NCBI GenBank assembly: GCA_021300535.1
Contig: JAJTED010000008.1
Location: forward strand, 1-56,882
Reading direction: 5' to 3'
DNA: 56,882 nt
Origin: Planctomycetaceae bacterium
Lineage (GTDB): Bacteria > Planctomycetota > Planctomycetia > Pirellulales > UBA1268
Numbering within the stretch: the stretch's first letter is position 1; every line of letters begins with the position of its first letter. Below are positions 16,614-26,700 of the stretch, piece by piece. The notes beneath the pieces are model-generated. The model was not told the DNA's origin and made no database searches. It was given only the letters and a program-made list of their open reading frames with translations. The position numbers and the translations under genes are program-made.

Positions 16614-18943
16614 GCCGTCCGCTCGGGGACCCAGGCCAGCGCCACGGCGTCGACGGCGATGTCGGTCTTCCGGGCGGGGATGTCGATCTCCTCGAGGGCG
16701 ATCCGGTCCACCGACGCTTCGTGGCGGATGCGGTCGAGCTCTGCCTCGATCTCCTCCTCGAGGATCTGGCGGCGGTCCTCCAGCGTCTGCAGGCTCTCCT
16801 CCGCGTGGGCCACGTCGGCCTGCTGTCGGGTGGCCCGGCTCGCCGACCGCATCGACGTGGCGGCTCGGCCGATCGTGGTGGCGCTGATCTTCTTGCGGCC
16901 GAAGAGGGCGCCGATCACGGCCGTGCCGATCGAAACGTAGGTCTGCAGCGACTGGTTCTTGGCCTCCGCCTTCTCCTTCTCGACCTTTTGCCGCGCCCGA
17001 TCGATGCGATCCACGAGGCTGGCGAGCTTCGTGGCGGTCTTGGCCCGCACCTCCTCGATGCGCTCGTCGCGCCACTCCTTGACGCGGTGGGCGATGCGGG
17101 CACGAAACTCTCCCTCCGTCTCCCCGGGCCGCGAGACGGCGTCGATCGCCGGCGCCCGCCAGGCGGTGAGCTTCGAGGTGCGGCCGAGGTGGCTCTTGAG
17201 CGACGTGGCAAGGCTCGAATAGCCGCGCGGGCCGGAGAGTGCCGGGGGCAGCGGGGCGAAGGAACCCTGCCTGGGCGCCGGCTCGACCTCGGGCGCCTCC
17301 GCGAACGTCTCGGCCGCCTCCCAGGCCGACTCGCCGAGCACGTCGCCGGCGGGCGCCATGAAGATCACCTCGCGATCGACTTCGATCCGCGGGCTGGGCC
17401 GCGCATAGCGGACCCGCGCCCGGCCGAGGATCGCCGGCTTGTAGACCACGCCCCGGTCGGGATCGACGGGGCCGTCGGGGGCGAGAAACACCTCGCGGAT
17501 GCCGGGTGGGAGGATCGGCCGCGGGCCGCCGGCGACGGTCCGCGCGTGCACCGACCCGGTCGCCACGGTCCCCGTCGTCGGCGCGTGTGGTTCCGCCGGC
17601 GCGGCCGCCGTGAGCCGGCGGATCTCCTCGCGGAGCAGCGGGCCGCGGAGGTAGGCCATCGTCCAGCGGGTCTGGAAGAGCGTCTCCTCCTCGCCGTGCA
17701 CGCTGTGCATGAGGAAGCGGCGTTGTTCGAGGCCCGACAGCAGCCGGTCGAGACGGCCGCGGTCGAAGGTGCCTCCGGCGGAGGCCGCCGCCCCCTCGAG
17801 GCCGTCGAGGACACGGGCCTTGTCGCGGGCGGTCTGGAGGCGGCCCAGGAACCACAGGCCCGCGTTGGAGAGGCCCTTGTAGTCGAGGTCGACGGGATTC
17901 TGCGTGGCCAGCACGACGCCGAGACCGTAGGCCCGGGCCTGCTTCATGAGCGTGAGGATCGGCGTCTTGCTTGGCGGGTTGGCCGTGGGCGGCACGTAGC
18001 CGAAGACCTCGTCCATCAGGAACAGCGCCTTGAGCGACGACGTGCCCCCCTGCGACCGCATCCACGACACCGCCGCCCCGGCGAGGAGCGTCACGAAGGC
18101 CATACGCTGCGGGTCGGCGAGGTGGGCGATCGAGATGACCGCCACCCGCGGCTTGCCCTCGGGCGTCCACAACAGCCGGCCGACGTCGAGCGGCTCGCCG
18201 TCGAGCCAGGCCTCGAAGCCGGGGGCCGCGGCGACCGTGTTGAGCCGACTCTTCCACAGGGCGTCCATGATGGTGGAGAGCAGGACGTGCTCGCGGCTCG
18301 TGCCCGGCTCGGCGTCGATGCCGACCAGCGCCAGGATGCCGGAGACCAGCGACTCGATGCGTTCGCGGCGGGCCTCCGGGTCGGCGGCGATCTCCGCGGC
18401 GGGGGCGTCGAGGCTGCCGAGCATCGCCAGCGGCCGGCCACTGCGGCTGCCGGGCGTGAACACCGCCATGTCGGCGGCGGCGTGCAGGCGGCGGATCCGC
18501 TCACCGGATTGCCCGCTGGCGGCGAGGCCGTCGGACCACTTCTTCGCCGTGCGCTCGGCCAAGGCCTCGAGCGTGATGCCTTCGCGCTTGGCGGCATCGG
18601 GCTCCAGCCAGGGGAGGAAGTCGCCGGGCGCCAGCTCGGGAAACGACAGCAGCACGTTGGCGAGGTCGCCCTTGGGGTCGATGACGAGCGTGGGGATGCC
18701 GTCGAGCGCCGCCTCCTCGATGAGCCCGATGAGGAGGCCGGTCTTGCCGCTGCCGGTCATGCCGACGCAGACGGCGTGCGTCGTGAACCGCTTGGCGTCC
18801 ACGAGGAGCGGCTCCGCCGTCGGCCCGCCCGACCGCTCGTCCACCTTCTGTCCGAGATAGAAGACGCCCAGGCCCTCGATCGCGGCGGGGACGCCCGCGG
18901 TCTCGGCCTGCTGGGACACGACACCCTTGCGCGATTTGGACAT
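16610..18943 (-). CDS. HerA/VirB4-like ATPase (DUF87/DUF853 type)
   Basis: The 777-residue protein has a Walker A motif GMTGSGKTG (61-69), an IDPKGD segment after the second strand (88-93) and a Walker B-type LKALFLMDE (304-312), followed by VVLATQNPVDLDYKGL, typical of the HerA/FtsK superfamily. The C terminus contains a long basic/acidic coiled coil (RARQKVEKEKAEAKNQSLQ and neighbours), a short glycine-rich hydrophobic stretch (VSIGTAVIGALFG) and another coiled coil. It probably forms a ring ATPase that moves DNA or protein; no NurA nuclease or pilus gene is nearby to say which. GGAGG precedes the ATG at 18943 by about eight bases. The next gene on the strand, purU, overlaps by four bases. 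Confidence 0.75.
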
Positions 18944-19095
18944 GGAAGCCTCCGGAGAGCGGGAGCCGCAGCGCGGCTCTACGATTCAACGGTGGCGGCG
19001 CGGATCGTGCAACTGGGATCCGCCCGGGGCGTGCTGCGGTGTATTGATGGTTCGCGTTTTCCGGCCGTGCTTGCGGCTTGCCACGCGGGATCGAC

Positions 19096-19131
19096 ACAAG
19101 AAGCCCCCGGCGGAAGTTTTGATGTTGCGCG
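19096..19131 (+). repeat. Truncated copy of the dispersed GC palindrome upstream of the main array
   Basis: ACACAAGAAGCCCCCGGCGG followed by AAG matches the left part of the palindrome found in full at 19172-19206, but the right arm is missing. It marks the edge of the repeat-rich block. The 18944-19095 interval holds the likely promoter of the HerA-like gene and nothing else recognisable. Confidence 0.5.
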
Positions 19132-19161
19132 TTCCCCAGTCTTGCTCTCAGTTTGACACGT

Positions 19162-20632
19162 GCGAACGGCACAAGAAGCCCCCGGCGGGAGCCGGGGGAC
19201 ACCGGGTCGCATGCCTTCCCGGGTGCCATGCGATGTGGGTTTGAACCGGGACATTGCGTGCGGTCATCCAGCATGGACGGCGGGGTGGTTTTCATACCCG
19301 GTGTCCCCGGGTTTCCACCCGGGGCTTTTTGTGCGGATGCCAGGCCCGGAGGGCCGGGTTGATTCCAAGCGGGCGGCGGCCCGCCAAGCGAACCGCGGCA
19401 CGATGCCGCGTGTTCGCGTGGATCATGCTCCCGGGTTTCCACCCGGGGCTTTTTGGAACACGCGCGAACGGCACAAGAAGCCCCCGGCGGGAGCCGGGGG
19501 ACACCGGGTCGCATGCCTTCCCGGGTGCCATGCGATGTGGGTTTGAACCGGGCAATTGCGTTCCGTCATCCAGCATGGACGGCGGGGTGGTTTTCACACC
19601 CGGTGTCCCCGGGTTTCCACCCGGGGCTTTTTGTGCGGATGCCAGGCCCGGAGGGCCGGGTTGACTCAAGCGGGCGGCGGCCCGCCAAGCGAACCGCGGC
19701 ACGAGGCCGCGGGTTCGCGTGGATCATGCTCCCGGGTTTCCACCCGGGGCTTTTTGTGCGGATGCCAGGCCTGGAGGGCCGGGTTGATTCCAAGCGGGCG
19801 GCGGCCCGCCAAGCGAACCGCGGCACGATGCCGCGTGTTCGCGTGGATCATGCTCCCGGGTTTCCACCCGGGGCTTTTTGTGCGGATGCCAGGCCCGGAG
19901 GGCCGGGTTGATTCGAAGCGGGCGGCGGCCCGCCAAGCGAACCGCGGCACGATGCCGCGGGTTCGCGTGCAGCATGCTCCCGGGTTTCCACCCGGGGCTT
20001 TTTGTGTGCGTGCCAGGCTTGGAGGGCCGGGTTGATTCCAAGCGGGCGCAGGCCCGCCAAGCGAACCGCGGCACGATGCCGCGGGTTCGCGTGCAGCATG
20101 CTCCCGGGTTTCCACCCGGGGCTTCTTGTGTGGGTGCCAGGCCCGGAGGGCCGGGTTGATTCCAAGCGGGCGCAGGCCCGCCAAGCGAACCGTGGCACGA
20201 CGCCGCGGGTTCGCGTGCAGCATGCTCCCGGGTTTCCACCCGGGGCTTCTTGTGTGAGTGCCAGGCCCGGAGGGCCGGGTTGATTCCAAGCGGGCGCAGG
20301 CCCGCCAAGCGAACCGTGGCACGAGGCCGCGGGTTCGCGTGCAGCATGCTCCCGGGTTTCCACCCGGGGCTTCTTGTGTGCGCGCCAGGCCCGGAGGGCC
20401 GGGTTGATTCCAAGCGGGCGGCGGCCCGCCAAGCGAACCGCGGCACGATGCCGCGGGTTCGCGTGCAGCATGCTCCCGGGTTTCCACCCGGGGCTTCTTG
20501 TGTGCGCGCCAGGCCCGGAGGGCCGGGTTGATTCCGAGCGGGCGGCGGCCCGCCAAGCGAACCGCGGCACGACGCCGCGGGTTCGCGTGCGGCATGCTCC
20601 CGGGTTTCCACCCGGGGCTTCTTGGGCCGGTG
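19162..20632 (+). repeat. Tandem array of ~124-bp palindrome-rich units
   Basis: Eleven hairpins of the form CCCGGGTTTCCACCCGGG occur here. From the one at 19611 the next follow at 19734, 19858, 19982, 20106, 20230, 20354, 20478 and 20602, a period of 124 bp (one interval is 123). Each full unit also holds GGCCCGGAGGGCC, a GCGGGC/GCCCGC palindrome and a long hairpin between GCGAACC and GGTTCGC with loop CGA. The left part (19162-19455) is a 302-bp higher-order block repeated at 19464. It includes an extra GCGGGAGCCGGGGGACACC segment. Open frames through the array are by-products of the period and not genes. No spacers distinguish the units, so it is not a CRISPR. Confidence 0.95.
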
Positions 20633-20745
20633 ACGGGACCGATCGCCTTGTACGGGTGGTCAAAACACGATTCGCTGCTGGATCCCTGCAGCGGCGCCGC
20701 TCTGTTGAACTCTTCCGCGCAACACCAAAACTTGCATCGTGAGGA

Positions 20746-23700
20746 TCAAGCCCGAGCCCGCACGCCGAGCGAGAACTGCGAACTGTCGTTCGGGAGCCCG
20801 TCGACCAGGCGGGTGGCCGTGGCCGAGATCCAGGCGTTGGCCGGGATACCGGCAGCCGAGAAACTCGAGTTGATCGCCATCGTGGCCCTGGTGAGCCGGA
20901 CGTCGCGGAAGCCGATCAGGGTCCGCCCCTGGACGGTGCGCGCGTTGGCCGCGTCACTCGGAAGGTTGGAGAAGAACTGGATCCGCACCACGTCACCCAC
21001 GCGGCCCCGGATCGTGCCGGCAATCGTGATTCGGCCGCCGGCCAGGCGGGCCGAGGTCAGCGTGGGCGCAACCTGCTGCCGGTTGGCCTGCTGCAGCAGC
21101 GAGATGCCGCCCCGGGCGTTGCCGTAGATCGAGTTGGAGAGGATCGAGTTGCCCGCCGTGGTCGGCCCCGACACCACCACGCCGATCGCGCCGTTGCGGA
21201 AGATCTGGTTGCCCTGCACCCTGGTGCCCGAGGCTCCAAGCGTCACCACGACGCCCTGCAGCCGGTTCTCGGAAACCACGTTGCCGGTCACTGTCGTGCC
21301 GGTGCCACCAGAGACGATGATGCCGTTCTCCTGGTTCTTCTGGGTGGTGTTGCCCGAGATCGTCAGGCCCGTCGTGGACTTGCCGGCGACGACCTCCGTG
21401 CGGATGCCGGTCAGGCCGCTGCCGGTCACCACGTTGCCGCTGATGGTGACACCCGTCGCCGGACCGCTGACGACGATGCCGTTGTTGTTGTTGTCGGCGA
21501 GCGTGTTGTTGGTCACGCTGACACTCGGCACGGCGCCGTTGAGCCAGATGCCGTTGAATCCGTTACCGCTGACGGTGTTGTGGCGGATCACGGTGCCACT
21601 CGAGTCGCCGGCCTGCACGAGGATGCCGCTCTCGCCGTTGCCGGAGACGGTGAAGTTGGCGAAGGTCGAGGCCTTCGAACCACCCTGCAGCACGACGCCG
21701 TTGCCGACGAAGCCGGTCACCGAGTTGCCCGTCTGGGAGAGGTTCACGTTGTTGACGCCCGCGCCGATCGTAAGGCCGGTGCGGTTCGCGCCGGGGGCGG
21801 CTCCGCTGAGTACGACCCAGGCGGCGGCGTTCACTGCCGTGGCCCGCGTGATCGCCAGCGAACCGAGCGGCGTCGTGCCGCCGACGGCGGCGGCGAAGTT
21901 CACCGGGCCGGCGGTCGCCGCGAGGCCGAGGTTGCGAGCCCCGTCCACGGCCGCCTGGAAGTCGATCCGCGTGCCCTCGAGGGCGGTCGCGCCGATCAGC
22001 GAGACCGCGTCGCGGAAGGTCTGGGAGCCCATGGTGACGAGCGGCCCGCTCAGGGCCGTCGTGCCGCCGCCGCTCGTGACCAGGTCGCGGATTCCCGTGA
22101 ATGTCTCACCGGCGATCGTGGTCGTGCCGCTGAAGTCGAGGGTCAGGTCATGGCCGCCGCCGGCCACGCCGCCACCGAAGGTCGGCGTGGTGCCGGTGAG
22201 CGTGGTGCTCGTCCCGAGCGAGATCAGGCCACCGTACGACTGCGTCTCCGTGGTTGTCACGGTCGCGGCATTCAGGGCCGTGGTGCCCGACACGGCGAGC
22301 GCGGCCACCGCCGAGACGTCCCCTCCGATCACGGCGTTGCCGACCATCGCGAGGTTCTTGCCGCCCCCGACGAGCGTGGAGCCCGTCGTGATGGTCGTGC
22401 CCGTGAGCGTCGCGTCGCCGAGCAGCATGACGGCGTCGAGGTAGGCCTGTGGGCCGGTCGTGGTGACCGCGCCGGTGATCGTCGTGACGCCGCCCCCCTG
22501 CGTGGTCAGGCTCGAGAGCCCGGCGAACGTTCCGTCGATTGCGCTCGTGCCGCTGAAGTCGAGCACGAGGCCGTTGCCACCGCCGCTCACGCCGGACGCG
22601 AAGCTGCCGGTGCCGCCCTTGAGCGTCACCGTCGGGGCAGCCAGTTGGACAGCCCCGCCGTAGGTCTGGTTGCCCGAGGTCGTGACGCCGGCGGAGGCGA
22701 TCCGGGTCGTGCCGCCGTTCGTCTGCAGCGCGGCCAGCGGCACGCTGCCGCCGACCAGGCCGGAGAGCGTGGCGAGGCCGCCGGTGGCTAGCGACAGCGA
22801 GCCGGGGCCGTCGATCGTGGATGCGAAGGTGAGTCCCCCGGCCACCGTGCTCTCGAGCGCTGCCGTGCCCGTGACCGTGACCGGGGCCGCGTAGGTCTGG
22901 GCCCCGGTCGTCCGCACGCCGCCGCCGCTGATCGTCGTGGCCCCACTGAGCACGGCCAGCGACGTGAGCGGCGTGGTCGCCCCGAACAGGCCGCCGAGCG
23001 TTACGGAGCCGGTGCCGGCCACGAGCGACAGCGACTGGCCGCCGTTCACGGGCCCGTTGAAAGCGATGTCGCCGCCGGTCGGGCCGGTGGTCACGACCGT
23101 CGCGGCGTTGGCGAGCGTCACCGCCCCGAAGGCCACGTTCCCGCCGTCCGGCTGGCCGCCGATGCCGAACCCGCCCTGGGCGCTGATCGTGCCGCCGTTG
23201 AAGGTCACCGGCGTGCCGCTGCTCGAGGCGAGCAGGATCGCGCCCGCCCGGCCGCCCGCGGCGTTGGCGCTCGAGGCACCGCCGTCGGTGATCAGGCTGC
23301 CCACCGAGATCGAGCCGGTGTTGGTCGTGATCGAGATCGTGCCGCCGTCGCTGCCCGGACCGGTGGCGCTCGTCGCACCGAGCGTCGAGAGTGTCGAGAG
23401 CAGGTTGACGCTGCCGGTGCCCGTGACGTTGATGAAGATGCCGCCCGAGGCCAGACCGCTGTCGAGCGGGGCCTGCGTCTGGACGGCACCGGCCGAGATC
23501 GTGACGTCGCCATTGATGGATTCGAGCGTGACGTCTTGGCCGACGGTCTGCACGCCCGCGTTGAGCACGAGGGTGTCGCCGGCGAGCAGGATCGAGCCGG
23601 CTTGGGTTCCCTGCCCCGTGCGGATCAGACCGTCGAGTTGGAGCGTGCCGCCACCGACGATCGCGATCGGATCGCGGAAGGTGGTGGCCGTGACGGTGAC

Positions 23701-26700
23701 CAGGCCGGTCGCCGCTCGGTTGCCCAGCGTGATCTGGGAGAACCCGTCCTGGAGCAGGGCCAGGCTCGAGGTTGGGAACGCGAGGGTGCCGGCAGCGCCG
23801 TCCCCCACGCCCATCGTCACCGTCGGCGACCGGGGTCCGATCTGGAGCGAACTCGTTCCCGAGATCTGGCCGCCGAGCGAGAGCGAGTCGGTGAGGATCG
23901 TCAGGGCGTTGGCCCCGGCGACGATCGCACCGCCGCTGGTGAAGGCCGACGAGGAGAGGATCGCGGGACCGCCCAACGTCAAGGTGCCGGTGAAGGTTTG
24001 AGCCCCGGTCGTCGTCAGACTACCGGCGAGGCTGGTCGTGCCGGACACGGAGACCGAAGCCAGGCCGGTCGCGGCCCTGGCAAAGACGGCGTTGCCGTCG
24101 ACGGTGAGCGCCTGCCCGCCGCCGGTGATGTCGGCGAACGAGACCGTGGTGCCCTTGGTGGTGGTCGGCCCCAGGAGCGTGACCGCGTCGCTGTAGGTCT
24201 GCGTGCCCGTGGTCTCGAGCGTGCCGGCCAGCGTCGTCGTGCCGCCGCCGTTGCTCGAGAGGTCGTCGATGCCAGTGAAGGCAACGCCGTCGATCGCGGT
24301 CGTGCCGCTGAAGGTGAGCACGAGGCTGTTGCCGGCCCCCGCGACTCCGCCGGTGAAGGTGGCGTCGGTGCCGGCGAGCGTGACGGTCGGAGAGCCGAGG
24401 GTCACGAGGCCGCCGTAGGTCTGCGGGCCGGTGGTGGCGATCGACGCCACGTTCACGGCAGCCGAGCCGCTGACGGCGAGGGCGTCGACGCCGGAGACGG
24501 TGCCGCCGAAGACGGCGTCGCCGGTGACCGTGAGATCCTTACCGCCGCCGGTGATGGCGGAGAAGGTGACGGTCGTGCCCTGGGTGGTCGTGTCGCCGAG
24601 GAGCGTGACCGCGTCGGCGTACGTCTGCGTGCCGGTCGTGGTGATCGAGCCGGTGAGCGTGGTCGTGCCGCCACCGTTGCTCGTCAGATTGTCGATGCCA
24701 CTCACGGTGCCCGTGCCGAGCGCCGTGGTGCCGCTGAAGGAGAGCACGAGGCTGTTGCCGGCACCGGCGACGCCGCCGGTGAAGGTGCCGTCGGTGCCGG
24801 TGAGGGTCACGGTGGAGGCACCGAGCGTGACGAGGCCCGTGTAGCTCTGCGAGCCGGTGGTGGTGATCGCGGCGGTGTTGACCGCGGTGGTGCCGGTCAC
24901 GGCCAGGTTGGCCACGGCGGAGACGGCACCGCCGAACACGGCGTTGCCGGCGATGTCGAGCGAGTTGCTGCCACCGGCCAGCGTGCTGCCGAGCGTGACG
25001 GTGGAGCCGGTGAGGGTGGTGGCGGCACCGAGCGTGACGGCGTCGTTGTAGGTCTGGGTGCCGGTGGTCTTGACCGAGCCGCCGTCGATCTGGGTCGTGC
25101 CGCCGGCGTCGGTGACGAGGCTCGTGAGCGGCGTGGTGCCGCCCACGGCGCCGAAGAAGGTGGTCGCGCCGGCGGTGTTGACCACGAGGGCCTGGGCCCC
25201 GTCGATCGCCGCCCCGAAGGTGATCGGGCCGGCGGCCGAGGAGGTGAGGGTGACGCCGCTGGTGAGGGTGACGGCGCCGCCGAAGGTCTGGGTGGCGGTG
25301 GTCGAGACGTCGGCCCCGAGGCTTGCGGCCCCGCTGACGGCGAAGTCGGAGACACCGGAGACCGCCCCGTCGACCACGGCGTCACCGACGATCCCCAGCG
25401 AGTTGCCGCCGCCGGTGACGGTGCTGGAGGTGGTGACGGTGGAGCCGGTGAGCGTGGTGTTGGCCCCGAGCGTGACCGGGCCGGCGTAGGTCTGCACGCC
25501 GGTCGTGGTGATCGCACCGCCGTCAATGGCGGTGGTGCCGGCCGCGTCGGTGACGAGGCTCGCCAGGGCCGTCTTGCCGCCCACGATCCCGCCGAAGGTG
25601 GTCGTGCCGCCGGTGTTGACCGTGAGGGCCTTCGCGCCATCGACCGTGCCTGAGAAGGTGATCGACGAGGAGTCGGTCGAGGAGGCGGTGGTGTCGCCGA
25701 GCAGAGTGACCGCGTCGGTGTAGGCCTGCGTGCCAATGGTCTGGATCGTGCCGGTCAGCGTGGTGGTGCCGCCGCCGTTGCTCCTGAGGTCCTCGATGCC
25801 GGTGAAGGTGGCGCCGTCGATCGCGGTGGTGCCGCTGAAGGAGAGCACGAGGCTGTTGCCGGCACCGGCCACGCCTGTCGTGAAGGTCGGGTCGGTGCCG
25901 GTGAGAGTGACGGTGCCGGCACCGAGCGTGACCAAGCCACCGTAGGTCTGCGAGCCGGTGGTGGAGATGGAGGCGGTCTTGACGGCGGTGGTGCCGCTCA
26001 CCGACAGGTTGGCCACACCAGAGACGGCACCGCCGATGCTGGCGTTGCCGGTCACCGTCAGCGACTTGCTGCCGCCGGTGAGCGTGTTGGCTAGGGCAAC
26101 GGTCGAGGCGGTGAGCGTAGTGTCGTTACCGAGGGTGACGGCGTCGTTGTAGGTCTGCACGCCGGTCGTACGGACGGAGCCGCCATTGATGGCGACCGTG
26201 CCACCGGCGTTCGTGACGAGGCTCGTGAGGGCCGTGCCGCCGCCGACAGCGCCGCCGAAGGTGGTGGTGCCGGCAGTGTTGACCGTGAGGGCCTTGGCCC
26301 CGTCGACCGCGGCGGAGAAGGAGATCGCGCCCGAGCCCGTGGACGCGAGCGTCACGTTTTGCGCGAGCGTGACAGCGCCCGTGAAGGTTTGCGTGCCGCT
26401 GGTCGTGACGTCGGCAGCCAGGCTTGACGTGCCACTGACCGCGTAGTCCGTAACATCGGAGATGACGCCGTTCACCACCGCATCGCCCGTCACGGTGAGC
26501 GAGTTGCCGCCGCCGGCGACCGTGGAGTTGGTCGTGACGGTGGTGCCTGTCAGTACGGTGTTGGAGGTGATCGTGACGGCATCGTTGTACGCCTGCGTGC
26601 CCTGCGTGGTGACCACGCCGCCGGCGATCTCGATCCCGCCGACCGCGGTGACAGCGAGGCTCGCCAGCGGGGTGGAGTTGCCCACGAAGTCGCCGAAGAA

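Noticed and set aside
19162-20632. CRISPR array or integron attC array
   Set aside because: Adjacent units are identical along their whole length with no unique spacers, no cas or integron-integrase gene is nearby, and the attC core sites (RYYYAAC / GTTRRRY) are not in the required arrangement.
18927-20742. Overlapping proline/glycine/arginine-rich open frames within the 124-bp array on both strands
   Set aside because: They arise because 124-bp repeats lacking stops cycle through all frames. The peptides simply repeat the palindromes and no start sites are present.
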